A stretch of DNA of 64,000 bases from Ignavibacteria bacterium. Lineage in GTDB: Bacteria; Bacteroidota; Ignavibacteria; Tepidaquicellales; Tepidaquicellaceae. Each line of letters starts with the position of its first letter. Within the stretch, counting starts at the first letter, position 1. Shown one piece after another: positions 27,279 to 37,012 of this stretch. Position numbers and translations under genes: made by a program. The notes below the pieces were generated by a model. The model saw nothing but the letters and a program-made list of their open reading frames with translations, was not told where the DNA came from and made no database searches. The stretch lies in contig JAIBBK010000041.1 in assembly GCA_019694675.1 (NCBI GenBank), positions 1 through 64,000 of the forward strand, given 5' to 3'.

Positions 27279-28081
27279 AGTATGATCCCGTAAAGAAAGT
27301 CTTTGGAGACATTGTATCAAGGAACACGTTTCTCAGAAAGGTCTTTTACTTTCTGCTGGACCTTATGTTTCTACGTTCATGGCATGTCAGGAAGAAAGTT
27401 AAAGAGCTCTACTCCCGCGGAAAAGTGATGGACATTCTCGATGCGGGGATGGGTTTCGGGCAATACACTTACTTCATGGCCAAGAGGTTTCCAAAGTCGA
27501 AGATCCTTGCTGTGGATGTGAAGGAAGATCAGGTTGAAGACTGCGCATACTTCTTCAGTAAATGCGGTTTTGAAAACGTAAAGGTGCAGACAGGCGATCT
27601 TACGACGATGGATTACAGGGATGAGTTTGATTTCATTCTCTGCGTTGATGTAATGGAGCACATAGTTGAAGACGAGCTTGTTTTCAGAAACTTCACGAAG
27701 GCCCTGCGAAAGGGCGGAAGGTTGCTTGTGAACACTCCTTCAAACCTCGGCGGAAGCGATGCAGATTCTGAAGATGACGAAAGTTTCATCGAGGAGCATG
27801 CAAGGCTGGGTTATTCCAAAGAAGACATAACGGAGAAAGTGACTCGCGCAGGGATGAAGATGGAGAGCTTTTCGTACACATACGGCAAGTACGGAACCGT
27901 ATCATGGAGATTCGGGATAAAATATCCGATACTTATGGCGGGAGCTTCAAAGTTACTGATACTCTTACTGCCGGTCTACTACCTGTTTACTTTGTGGTTT
28001 GTGCTCATTCTCATGTGGCTTGATGTGCACACGGAAAATGAAACGGGAACGGGCGTGCTCATGGTATCTGTAAAGGAGTGA
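27275..28081 (+). CDS. Class I SAM-dependent methyltransferase with C-terminal membrane segment
   Basis: 268 residues. SAM motif I reads ILDAGMGFGQYTYFMAKRF (about 50-68), followed by ILAVDVKEDQ and FDFILCVDVMEHI. Unlike the first methyltransferase of the block, it has hydrophobic C-terminal stretches (about 210-245: LLILLLPVYYLFTLWFVLIL), so it is probably membrane-associated. That would suit methylation of a lipid-linked glycan intermediate, which is inference. It is followed after four bases by the PaiB-like gene. Confidence 0.83.
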   Translation: MKYDPVKKVFGDIVSRNTFLRKVFYFLLDLMFLRSWHVRKKVKELYSRGKVMDILDAGMGFGQYTYFMAKRFPKSKILAVDVKEDQVEDCAYFFSKCGFENVKVQTGDLTTMDYRDEFDFILCVDVMEHIVEDELVFRNFTKALRKGGRLLVNTPSNLGGSDADSEDDESFIEEHARLGYSKEDITEKVTRAGMKMESFSYTYGKYGTVSWRFGIKYPILMAGASKLLILLLPVYYLFTLWFVLILMWLDVHTENETGTGVLMVSVKE

Positions 28082-28085
28082 ATGC

Positions 28086-28712
28086 ATGTATATCCCGAAG
28101 CACGCACTGATCACGGACAGAAACGAGATCTTTGAGATCATGGTGAAGAACAGTTTCGGCATACTTGCGACATTTTCTGCAGACGGTATCAAAGCGGTTC
28201 ATATTCCGATGATGCTCCTGAAGGATGAAGGCGAGTTCGGGACACTCTGCGGCCATATCTCAGCAGCAAACGATCTTATGGATGATGTCTCAGGCGAAGC
28301 GCTTGCCATATTCTCCGGCCCTCACTGCTATGTTTCGCCGTCATGGTACGAAACAGCACGGGCGGTTCCTACATGGAATTATGTTGCGGTACACGCATAC
28401 GGTAAACCGGAAATCATTGAGGACTTCGAAGGAAAAGCAAATATAGCCCGCATGCTTGTGCAGCACTATGAAGACAGCGGATCAGGCTACAGCATTTCAG
28501 CCCTTGATGAGGGCTACTTCGGCGGCCTTGTAAAGGGAACACGGGCATTCCGCATGAAGATCAGCAGGCTTGAAGGAAAAAAGAAACTCTCGCAAAACCA
28601 TCCTGCCGAAAGACAGGAGCTTGTTATGAAGAAGCTTGAGGAGTCGGATGACACGCTGGCAAATGCGATTGCAGTTTTAATGAGAGATAACATCAGCAGA
28701 TCCAATGGATGA
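28086..28712 (+). CDS. PaiB-family FMN-binding protein
   Basis: 208 residues of the FMN-binding split-barrel PaiB family. It has MYIPKHALITDRNEIFEIM at the N-terminus and the family signature YVSPSWYETARAVPTWNY near residues 79-96. In Bacillus the family is described as a negative regulator of sporulation and protease genes; many members are simply putative flavoproteins. Its presence inside a glycosyltransferase run, overlapping the next gene by eight bases, is unexpected, and its role here is unknown. Confidence 0.85.
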   Translation: MYIPKHALITDRNEIFEIMVKNSFGILATFSADGIKAVHIPMMLLKDEGEFGTLCGHISAANDLMDDVSGEALAIFSGPHCYVSPSWYETARAVPTWNYVAVHAYGKPEIIEDFEGKANIARMLVQHYEDSGSGYSISALDEGYFGGLVKGTRAFRMKISRLEGKKKLSQNHPAERQELVMKKLEESDDTLANAIAVLMRDNISRSNG

Positions 28713-29661
28713 AGTAAAAGGGCTCACAGTAATAATGCCGTGCTACAATGAAGCAGGCTCGCTGAGAAGTTTTCTCCCGGAAATACTGAATATTGCCGGA
28801 CCGATGGGATGGCGCGTTATCGCTGTTGATGACGGCTCAACTGATGAGAGCGCTATCATCCTTGAGTCGATGAGCGCTAACTACCCGGAGCTTAGTGTGA
28901 TGAGGCATAACACAAACAAGGGTTACGGCGCCGCTCTTAAGACAGGAATTCAGAATACCGTAACGGAATTTGCGGTGACCATTGACGCTGACGGCCAGCA
29001 TTTTCCCGAGGACATTCCCCGCCTTGCTGAAAAGCAAAAACAAACGGACGCAGACCTTGTGATCGGAAGCAGAGCGGATCACGGGGCAGGAGGCAGGTAC
29101 AGGTCTGCGGGCAAGTGGGCGATAAGAAAAGTGGCTCACATTCTCACGGAAACTCAAGTATCTGATCTTAACTCCGGCATGAAGCTTTTCAGAACAGTGA
29201 AAGCAAAAGAACTCATACGGCTTTGTCCCGACAGTATGGCATTCAGCGACGTACTTACACTTTCGTTCGTCGCAGAAAGAAACCTTGTCGTTGAAGAGCC
29301 GATAAGGATAAGGCCAAGGTCATCGGGTGTAAGCACCATCGGCATCGGCACGGCATTTGACACACTGCATGAAATACTCAACATCGTAATGCTGTTCAAT
29401 CCGATCAGGATCTTTCTGCCTATTGCCATACTCATGTTTATGCTCGGACTTCTGTGGGGAATTCCGATCATGATTGCGGGAAGGGGAGTAAGCGTAGGTG
29501 CGGCACTTCTGATGCTGACCGGTGTGATGGTATTTCTTCTCGGGCTGATCGCAGAACAGTTGTCCAAGCTCAGAAAAGGTGATGCGAATTCTGCAGTTTC
29601 ACCGGGAAACATTTCACTGCGTATGAATGAAGGCGCTGAAAACACGAAAGCAGATCCTTAG
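28705..29661 (+). CDS. GT2-family glycosyltransferase (polyprenyl-phosphate sugar transferase type)
   Basis: 318 residues, GT-A fold. The N-terminal domain has VIMPCYNEAGSL, VDDGSTDES (41-49) and the metal-binding DAD in TIDADGQHFP (94-96). NKGYGAALKTGI is typical of dolichol/undecaprenyl-phosphate sugar synthases. Two membrane helices (about 235-280) follow. Such enzymes make undecaprenyl-P-sugar donors for GT-C transferases; the next gene encodes a GT39/GT-C protein, which fits as its partner. The start overlaps the PaiB gene by eight bases and the stop shares a base with the next start (TAGTG). Confidence 0.87.
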   Translation: MDEVKGLTVIMPCYNEAGSLRSFLPEILNIAGPMGWRVIAVDDGSTDESAIILESMSANYPELSVMRHNTNKGYGAALKTGIQNTVTEFAVTIDADGQHFPEDIPRLAEKQKQTDADLVIGSRADHGAGGRYRSAGKWAIRKVAHILTETQVSDLNSGMKLFRTVKAKELIRLCPDSMAFSDVLTLSFVAERNLVVEEPIRIRPRSSGVSTIGIGTAFDTLHEILNIVMLFNPIRIFLPIAILMFMLGLLWGIPIMIAGRGVSVGAALLMLTGVMVFLLGLIAEQLSKLRKGDANSAVSPGNISLRMNEGAENTKADP

Positions 29662-30977
29662 TGTCCCTTTTAAAGGAAAATTCACGGGTTACAATAGTGC
29701 TGGCCGCGGCGCTTGCCGTGAGACTCTCCATGCTTATGCTGGATACTCCGCCGCTCAGGTCCGACAGTCTTACATACCACAACCTCGCGTTGTCCATACT
29801 CACAGGCGAGTACTCCCGTGACGGCTATCCGACGGCTTTCGTTGTGCCGGGCTATCCGCTGTTCCTTGCGGGCATATATGCATTTTCCGGAGGCGGAGAA
29901 ACAGCGGTCAGGGTCATTCAGAGCTTTCTTGATGTTGCAACGGCATTGCTGTTCTTTCTCATTTGCAGGAAGATCTTTGATAAGCGTAACGCCTTCATTG
30001 CACTGGTGATCTTTGCATTCTTCCCATCCAACATTTTATATACGCAGGCAATACTTACGGAGACATTGTTCGGATTTGCATCAATGCTGTTCCTGCTACT
30101 TCTTTACGGTGACGATGTGCAGAAGCGCCCGTTCATCTCCGGTGTTGTATTTTCTGCCGCACTGCTTATCAGGACTTCATTCCTTCTGTGCATTGTGCCC
30201 GCAGTTCTTTATTTGTTCAGATCAATGAGACAAGCCTCTGAAACTTCCGCTCCGCGGGCAATTGCGGGAAAAGCGGTCCTGTTTGCCGCAGGAGCAATGC
30301 TTGTCGTTTCGCCCTGGCTGATCCGCAACAAGATCACGATCGGGGAGTATGTACTTTCAACTCAGGGAGGAAGCACGCTTTGGGAAGGCAGCAATCCCGG
30401 CGCAACAGGCACATGGAACAAGCAAACCGCCGATGCCAATCCGCTGTTTGAGGAAAAGGATGAGCTGAAGGCAGACAGGGAGTTCAGGAAACAGGCGCTT
30501 CAGTTCATGAGCGAGAATCCAGCAAAGTTCGTTGAACTGGGATTCAGGAAGATCGGATACTTATTCTCAAGCGAACGAATGGCTCTTCTTTACTTTGCGG
30601 AAACACAGCCGGGAACCGGTTCCACCGAGGCCTACAGAAAGATGAATCCGTTATTGCTTGCACTGGTCAACTTACCTTACTTTGCTGTGATGCTGCTTGG
30701 CCTCTGGGGAATTCTGCTTCCGATGAAGAAAAGATCTCTGGCAGCGGGGCTTGTCATTGCATGGATTGCCACGGTATTTTTGTTTGTCGGTCTCCCGAGA
30801 TATCATTATGTTCTGATACCATTCTTTGTCATTGGCGCAGTGAACCTCATAATTGCGGGAGTTTCTTCCGTACTGAACCAAAGACCGGCGGTCAAGATCG
30901 CGGGAGCACTGGGAAGTCTGTTCCTTATTGCGGTGTGGTCTGCCGAATTTTATCTGCTGTTCATGAAGCAAAATTGA
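29661..30977 (+). CDS. GT39/ArnT-like membrane glycosyltransferase (GT-C)
   Basis: 438 residues, about ten membrane helices. The N-terminal periplasmic-loop motif RSDSLTYHNLALSIL carries the acidic residue used by GT-C enzymes, and GYPTAFVVPGYPLFLAG is characteristic of PMT_2/ArnT-like proteins. It would use a polyprenyl-phosphate sugar, plausibly supplied by the preceding GT2 enzyme, to glycosylate a lipid or protein acceptor in the periplasm. The start is GTG at 29661, overlapping the previous TAG stop by one base. Confidence 0.84.
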   Translation: MSLLKENSRVTIVLAAALAVRLSMLMLDTPPLRSDSLTYHNLALSILTGEYSRDGYPTAFVVPGYPLFLAGIYAFSGGGETAVRVIQSFLDVATALLFFLICRKIFDKRNAFIALVIFAFFPSNILYTQAILTETLFGFASMLFLLLLYGDDVQKRPFISGVVFSAALLIRTSFLLCIVPAVLYLFRSMRQASETSAPRAIAGKAVLFAAGAMLVVSPWLIRNKITIGEYVLSTQGGSTLWEGSNPGATGTWNKQTADANPLFEEKDELKADREFRKQALQFMSENPAKFVELGFRKIGYLFSSERMALLYFAETQPGTGSTEAYRKMNPLLLALVNLPYFAVMLLGLWGILLPMKKRSLAAGLVIAWIATVFLFVGLPRYHYVLIPFFVIGAVNLIIAGVSSVLNQRPAVKIAGALGSLFLIAVWSAEFYLLFMKQN

Positions 30978-32272
30978 AGAAGATACTTATCATTACATAT
31001 TACTGGCCTCCGAGCGGCGGCGCCGGAGTTCAGCGCGTTCTTAAATTCTCAAAGTACCTTGCTCAGCTGGGCTATGAACTGTTCATAGTAACTGTTGACG
31101 AGAATGCCGCGAGCTACCCTTCATTTGACAAGACCTTTGAAAAGGATGTACCGGCTTCCGCAACCGTAGTAAGGACGCAGACATTTGAGCCGTTCAATGC
31201 ATACTCGAGGATCATCGGACGAAGATCCATACCGACGGGATTCTCGAATGAAAGCAATCCGGGGCTTGTTCAGAAAGCGACCAGATTCATCAGAGGAAAT
31301 TTCTTCATACCCGATGCAAGGAGAGGATGGGTAAGGTATGCTGTAAAGGCGGCGTCCGAATTGATTAGGAAGGAAGGCATTGATACGGTGATTTGCACAA
31401 GCCCGCCGCATTCCGCACAGCTTGCCGGACTTGTTTTGAAGAAGAAATTCAATATCCGTTATATCGCAGACCTCCGCGATCCGTGGACAGACATCTACTA
31501 TTATGACGAGTTCATGCATCTTCCGTATGCAAAGAACATTGACAAGTCCCTTGAGCTTAAGGTTCTTGAAAGGTCTGATGCAATAGTCACCGTCAGCGAT
31601 GAGCTCAGGAAACTTTTTCTGAGCAAATCAAGAAACATCTCTCCTGAGAAGATAACCGTCATTCATAACGGATTTGATGAAGATGATTTCAGAAATGAAA
31701 GCACTGCGGCGGGAGAAGATTTTGTGATCAGTTATACAGGAACCCTGGCCGACAGTTACGAGCCCGAAGTATTCCTAAGAGCTCTTAGAAAAGTGATACA
31801 GTCGCAAACAGGGATCAAAGTGGTCCTTCATCTCATTGGCAGTCCCTCGGAATCAATTATGCGAAAGGCGGAAGAGCTTTCCATAGCCGATTGCATCAGA
31901 CTCACGCCCACTGTTCCGCATGAGAAGTCGGTGGAAATGCTTTTTGCCAGTGATGCACTGTGGCTTCTGATCCCGCGGGTAAAGGACGACAAGGGAATAC
32001 TGACGGGCAAACTGTTTGAATACCTTGCATCGAGAAAGCCCGTCATTGCAATAGGCCCGGTGGACGGAGATGCCGCAAAGATCATTGAAGAATGCGGTGC
32101 AGGAAAGATGTTTTCCAGGGATCAGGAAGATCAGATCGCCGATTACATCCTAAGGCTTATCAATGCAAAAGTTAACGGAAGTAAGTTGGATAATGCCGGC
32201 GACACCTTCAAAAAATATTCAAGAAGGAAACAGGCCGAAGCGCTTGCAGGGATAATTGAACAGAAGAACTGA
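30974..32272 (+). CDS. GT4-family glycosyltransferase
   Basis: 432 residues from TTG at 30974, which overlaps the previous stop as TTGA. A longer frame open upstream lies within the GT39 gene and lacks homology. The N-terminus KKILIITYYWPPSGGAGVQRVLKFSKYL is the nucleotide-sugar GT-B start seen in WcaI-like GT4 proteins. The middle has CTSPPHSAQLAGLVLKKKF and ADLRDPWTD, and the C-terminal donor site TGKLFEYLASRKPVIAIG. It is the last glycosyltransferase of the block. Confidence 0.87.
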   Translation: MKKILIITYYWPPSGGAGVQRVLKFSKYLAQLGYELFIVTVDENAASYPSFDKTFEKDVPASATVVRTQTFEPFNAYSRIIGRRSIPTGFSNESNPGLVQKATRFIRGNFFIPDARRGWVRYAVKAASELIRKEGIDTVICTSPPHSAQLAGLVLKKKFNIRYIADLRDPWTDIYYYDEFMHLPYAKNIDKSLELKVLERSDAIVTVSDELRKLFLSKSRNISPEKITVIHNGFDEDDFRNESTAAGEDFVISYTGTLADSYEPEVFLRALRKVIQSQTGIKVVLHLIGSPSESIMRKAEELSIADCIRLTPTVPHEKSVEMLFASDALWLLIPRVKDDKGILTGKLFEYLASRKPVIAIGPVDGDAAKIIEECGAGKMFSRDQEDQIADYILRLINAKVNGSKLDNAGDTFKKYSRRKQAEALAGIIEQKN

Positions 32273-32369
32273 AATGACCTTCATGAGTGATATAATTGCG
32301 CAATTCCTCAACTAAGTAGTTAGAATCTTTACGGCATATAGACTATTTTAACAAAATTTTTACTGACTG

Positions 32370-34973
32370 ATGGCAAAAGACAAACCGAAGGCCAGGGTTT
32401 CCGGCGTTTCCGCAGGAGCGGCCGCCCTGAAGAAAAAGACTGACAATTCATTTGATTTCGGCAGTTACGATTCGCTGATCTACGTCGCAATAATAATACT
32501 TGCCGTGCTTATATTTTTCAAAGACGGCGTGTTCGGCGGAAAGGTCTTCGCCACAAGTGATAACATTGCATTCGACAGTTTCAGGAACTTTCTCGAAGAT
32601 GCAAAGAAGAACGGCGTGTTTCCCCTATGGACACCGCACATATTCATGGGCATGCCTAACTTTCCCGTGATCGGTTTCAATCCAAGGGTTTATGACTTCT
32701 TCTACTACATCTGGGATACAGTATTCGGCGCAATTACGAATTCTTCAACGAACACAGTACTGCCGATCGTAATGTACTATGTGATCTTCGGCATCGGATT
32801 CTATTTTTACGCGGTCAACAGATTCAGGAACAAGCTCATCGCGCTTTACTGTGCGCTTGCGGCGACATTTGCAACAGATTTCATCCAGCGGATAGTAGTA
32901 GGGCACAACACAAAGGTCCTGTCTCTTGCATTCTTTCCGTTCATACTTCTTGTTATTGACAAGCTTGTAAATTCATTCGGCAAGAGTGAGAAAAGTCTTT
33001 TCTCATATTCAAACCTTCTGAACCTTTTCTTCCTTGCCCTGATGCTTCACATACAGCTGAATTCCAATCACATACAGATGATATTCTATTCATATCTGTT
33101 CATCGGAATCTATCTCCTGTATCTGATCATCCACTCTGCCGTTCAGAAGCAGAACATCGCCGGCATGATAAAAGCCGGTGCATTCTTCGTTGTTGCGGCT
33201 GTGATAGCAGTTGCAATGAACGCAGACGTGCTGATGACCATGAAGGAATACAACAAGTATTCGATCAGGGGTGAAGCCGGCATTGAGGCAAAACTTGACC
33301 CAAAGGTTTCAAACGACACGCCGCTTGATTACGAATATGCAACCAACTGGTCATTCAGTCCGGGCGAAGTGATAACATTCCTTCTTCCGTATTATTACGG
33401 ATTCGGCGATGTGCAGGTGCAGGGGCAGAAGGCAAATCTGTACTGGGGGCAGATGCCGTTTACAACAAACCCGATGTACTTCGGGGTTGTGGTGCTCGTG
33501 CTTGCGCTTATAGGCATATGGTACAACTTCCGGAAGGACGCCGTTGTTCAGGCAATGACTGTCATCACATTCCTTTTTCTTCTCATGTCTTTCGGAAGAA
33601 ATTTTTCGGTGATCTATGACCTGTTCTTCTATTACTTCCCGTTCTTCAGCAGTTTTCGGGCACCGGTGATGATACATCATTTCATGAACATCGCAATTGT
33701 GATTCTCTCGGGTTACGGACTGAAATCAATTGTCGAGTCTGCGGCATCCGGCGCCGGAGAGGAGAGATTCAGGAAAGTCGCTTATGCATTCTTCGGCGTT
33801 GCGGGAATAATGATCCTGATCTCAATTTTCGGATTTCAGGATTCTTACGCATCTTCAATTGCAAACAGTCCGCTCACGGAAAAGCTGAAACAGCAGGGCG
33901 CTAACTCACAGCAGATCTCACAGTATATTAAGCAGATCTCAAGCATAGCATACGAGAACATTATCAGCGATCTCAGACTGCACGGATTCTTCATTGCAAT
34001 CCTTACGGCGCTTGCTTACTTCTATGTGAACGGCAAGCTGAAGGGGAAGATGTTTCTGGCAGGTGTGATCCTGCTGACGGTTTTCGATCTGTGGAATGTG
34101 AATTTCAAGACTCTTCACTGGGATGAACCGGGAGAAGAGAAGACTGCTTTTGCGGAAAGAGATTACATCACCTGGCTCAGGAAGAATGAAACTGATCCTT
34201 ATTCGTACAGGGTGGCTATGATGAGAGGGCAGGGACTCGCGACCGACAATTCGCTCGCGTATTTCGGTATACAGTCATTCAACGGTTATCACGGAGCGAA
34301 GATAAGAATTTATCAGGATGCAATTGATATTGCCGGAGGTAATAATCCTTTGCTTCTTACTCTCGGCGGTGTGAAGTACGCTGTCTCAGATGCGCCGATG
34401 CAGGATACGAATTTTGTGCAGGTGCTCAAGGGCAACGGCGTGAATATATACAGAAACAATGCATTCGTTTCAAAGAACTGGTTCGTTGATGAGTACAAGG
34501 TTGACAAGGACATCACCATACTTAACAACATCCGAGATATGAGTTTCGACCCGGACAAACTCGCATTTCTCGAGAAGGATCCGGGAGTCAAAATAGACAA
34601 GCCGGATTCAACTGCTTCGGTCAAACTTGTTAAAGCCGATATTCACAGTCTTGAGTACGATGTGAATGCAAGCGGAAACAATCTGCTTGTGTTCAGCGAG
34701 ATCTATCTGCCGTTTGGCTGGAAGGCATTTATTGACGGCAAAGAGGCGGAGATACTGAAGACCAACTATCTGCTCCGTTCACTGATAATACCGAAAGGCA
34801 ATCATAAGGTGGAGTTCAGATACGAACCGCAGACATATTACACCGGCAAGACAGTCAGCACGGCGGCAAATGCGGTGCTTGGCGTAATACTTCTTGCAGG
34901 GGTCATCGGATACGCTGCGGGCAGGAAGAAGAAGCCGGCCGGTGATGAAAAGACGGAAGAGAAAGACGCCTGA
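32370..34973 (+). CDS. YfhO-family polytopic membrane protein
   Basis: 867 residues, with a short Lys-rich cytoplasmic N-terminus, about 12 membrane helices and a soluble C-terminal part (about 600-830) before a last helix and a charged tail. The pattern matches the YfhO family (PF09586): an early loop with FPLWTPHIFMGMPNF and a late beta domain with FSEIYLPFGWKAFIDGKEAEI. YfhO proteins are GT-C-like and linked to (lipo)teichoic acid or protein glycosylation in Firmicutes. The position in a glycan block supports a glycosyltransfer role, but this is inference. Confidence 0.85.
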   Translation: MAKDKPKARVSGVSAGAAALKKKTDNSFDFGSYDSLIYVAIIILAVLIFFKDGVFGGKVFATSDNIAFDSFRNFLEDAKKNGVFPLWTPHIFMGMPNFPVIGFNPRVYDFFYYIWDTVFGAITNSSTNTVLPIVMYYVIFGIGFYFYAVNRFRNKLIALYCALAATFATDFIQRIVVGHNTKVLSLAFFPFILLVIDKLVNSFGKSEKSLFSYSNLLNLFFLALMLHIQLNSNHIQMIFYSYLFIGIYLLYLIIHSAVQKQNIAGMIKAGAFFVVAAVIAVAMNADVLMTMKEYNKYSIRGEAGIEAKLDPKVSNDTPLDYEYATNWSFSPGEVITFLLPYYYGFGDVQVQGQKANLYWGQMPFTTNPMYFGVVVLVLALIGIWYNFRKDAVVQAMTVITFLFLLMSFGRNFSVIYDLFFYYFPFFSSFRAPVMIHHFMNIAIVILSGYGLKSIVESAASGAGEERFRKVAYAFFGVAGIMILISIFGFQDSYASSIANSPLTEKLKQQGANSQQISQYIKQISSIAYENIISDLRLHGFFIAILTALAYFYVNGKLKGKMFLAGVILLTVFDLWNVNFKTLHWDEPGEEKTAFAERDYITWLRKNETDPYSYRVAMMRGQGLATDNSLAYFGIQSFNGYHGAKIRIYQDAIDIAGGNNPLLLTLGGVKYAVSDAPMQDTNFVQVLKGNGVNIYRNNAFVSKNWFVDEYKVDKDITILNNIRDMSFDPDKLAFLEKDPGVKIDKPDSTASVKLVKADIHSLEYDVNASGNNLLVFSEIYLPFGWKAFIDGKEAEILKTNYLLRSLIIPKGNHKVEFRYEPQTYYTGKTVSTAANAVLGVILLAGVIGYAAGRKKKPAGDEKTEEKDA

Positions 34974-35020
34974 TGCCGTGTTTGCATTGCTTCACATAAT
35001 CGCCTGAAGGCGCTGAGACC

Positions 35021-36988
35021 ATGTGCGGAATCTTCGGCGTACTAAGGAAGAACGGCGGAAACATCGACAAGTCCCGCCTGCGCTCTGCGGTCAGGATCAT
35101 CAGCCACCGCGGGCCTGATGACGAGGGCTATGCGGTGTTCAATACTTCTGCCGGCAGTTATGAAGACCGCTACGACGATAATTCTCAGATCAGAAAAGGA
35201 TCTCACATACTCTCGGGGGAAGGCGGTTCATTCGATCTTGCATTCGGATTCAGAAGGCTTTCCATACTTGACCTTTCTTCGAACGGACATCAGCCGTTCA
35301 CCAATGACCACAGAAGCGTCTGTCTTATTTTCAACGGTGAGATCTACAATTACATAGAGATCCGTGAGGAGCTTGTTCAGAAAGGTTACAGATTCAGAAC
35401 AGGCACCGATACCGAAGTGATCCTGAATTCATATCTTGAATGGGGAACGGAATGCCTTCAGCGCTTCAACGGCATGTGGGCAATAGCGCTTTATGATGTA
35501 AAGAAGGACCTTCTGTTTTGCTCACGCGACAGGTTCGGAGTGAAACCGTTCTACTACTTCGACGGGAAAGATGAGTTCGTATTTGCTTCCGAACTCAAAT
35601 CAATAACGGAATACTTCAGAGAGGATGAAGGATTTTCAAAGATCCTGAATGAAGACATCGCATATGACTATCTTGTAAACAACTTCGTTGATCATACTAC
35701 GGAAACTTTCATCAAAGGCATCAGGCATCTTCCACCTTCTCACTTCATCAAAGCGGAAGCGGGAAAGCTGAATGTTGAAAGATACTTCAGTCTTGATATC
35801 AACAGGCAACTGGGAGATTACGAAGCAGACAGGTCTTCCGCGCTAAGCTCCGCTTACGGCGATCTTCTCATGGATGCCGTGAAGATAAGGCTCAGGTCGG
35901 ATGTGCCGGTGGGCACATGCCTCAGCGGCGGACTGGATTCTTCAACCATCACTTATTTCATCGGGAGAATGCTTTCGGGTGAGGGAGTGCCGATGCAGCA
36001 GATCGGCGACAGGCAGAAGACTTTTTCTGCCGTGTATGATGACGTGATGTATGATGAAAGAAGATTCATTGAACAGATCGTGAGAGAATCCAACTGCAGT
36101 TCGCACTATGTCTTTCCTGACGAAGCAGATTTTCCCGCAGAAGCGGAAGATTTCATATTTCAGCTTGATGAGCCCGTTGCCGGTACATCCCCCTATGCCC
36201 AGTGGAATGTCATGCGGCTTGCCCGTCAGAACGGCGTGACGGTCCTGCTTGACGGACAGGGAGCAGATGAATCTCTCGGAGGATATGAGGTCTATTTCGG
36301 ATTCTTATACTCCAATCTCTTCAGAAGCGGAAACTATGCAACACTGCTGTCGGAAGTGCTGAAAAATTTCAGGAAAGGAGTTGAGATCTCAACAAGAGGG
36401 CTGAAGTATTATCTTACCCAGAAGGGAGGAAACGTGAGAAGCTCCACTTCGCAGTACTATTCACCTGAGTTTCTTGATTCTCATAAAGACAGGAGCGTGC
36501 TGTCATTCAGGACCACAGACAACCTCAACGTGAAGTTGTTTGAAGACCTGACATCGTACATCCTTCCATCCTTACTCCGTTACGAAGACAGGAACGCAAT
36601 GAGGTTCTCGATCGAATCGCGTACGCCGTTCCTTGATTACAGACTCGTTAAGATGCTCTTTGAAACCGAAGGAATTTACAAGATACACAATGGCTGGAGC
36701 AAATGGATACTGAGGAATTCAATGAACGGAAGGCTTCCGGACGGGATCACGTGGAGGCGTGACAAAAAAGGATTTCCCACTCCGGAGAGAAAATGGATGA
36801 TGAAGCTCAGGAATGATTTTAAGGATACTATAGAGAGTGACCGGTCCGGAGTCTCAGAACTGCTGAATTCAAAAGATATAGTAAGCAACTATGACAAAAT
36901 AATTTCAGATCCTGCAATAAAGTCACACTTCCTCTGGAAGATCTACAACCTTCTGAAGTGGTGCAGGCTTTACGGGGTCAGACTTTAG
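35021..36988 (+). CDS. asnB: Asparagine synthase (glutamine-hydrolysing)
   Basis: 655 residues. Met removal would expose Cys2 (MCGIFGVL), the class II glutaminase nucleophile. SHRGPDDEGY, FNGEIYNYIEIRE and GTDTEVIL complete the amidotransferase domain (about 1-210). The synthetase domain has the PP-loop SGGLDSS at 302-308 and LLDGQGADESLGGY. It may supply asparagine or, as paralogues in polysaccharide clusters do, amidate an uronic acid. Its place at the end of the glycan block fits the second option, but the sequence alone does not decide. Confidence 0.88.
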   Translation: MCGIFGVLRKNGGNIDKSRLRSAVRIISHRGPDDEGYAVFNTSAGSYEDRYDDNSQIRKGSHILSGEGGSFDLAFGFRRLSILDLSSNGHQPFTNDHRSVCLIFNGEIYNYIEIREELVQKGYRFRTGTDTEVILNSYLEWGTECLQRFNGMWAIALYDVKKDLLFCSRDRFGVKPFYYFDGKDEFVFASELKSITEYFREDEGFSKILNEDIAYDYLVNNFVDHTTETFIKGIRHLPPSHFIKAEAGKLNVERYFSLDINRQLGDYEADRSSALSSAYGDLLMDAVKIRLRSDVPVGTCLSGGLDSSTITYFIGRMLSGEGVPMQQIGDRQKTFSAVYDDVMYDERRFIEQIVRESNCSSHYVFPDEADFPAEAEDFIFQLDEPVAGTSPYAQWNVMRLARQNGVTVLLDGQGADESLGGYEVYFGFLYSNLFRSGNYATLLSEVLKNFRKGVEISTRGLKYYLTQKGGNVRSSTSQYYSPEFLDSHKDRSVLSFRTTDNLNVKLFEDLTSYILPSLLRYEDRNAMRFSIESRTPFLDYRLVKMLFETEGIYKIHNGWSKWILRNSMNGRLPDGITWRRDKKGFPTPERKWMMKLRNDFKDTIESDRSGVSELLNSKDIVSNYDKIISDPAIKSHFLWKIYNLLKWCRLYGVRL

Positions 36989-37012
36989 AATTCATCAATC
37001 AACAGTATCATC

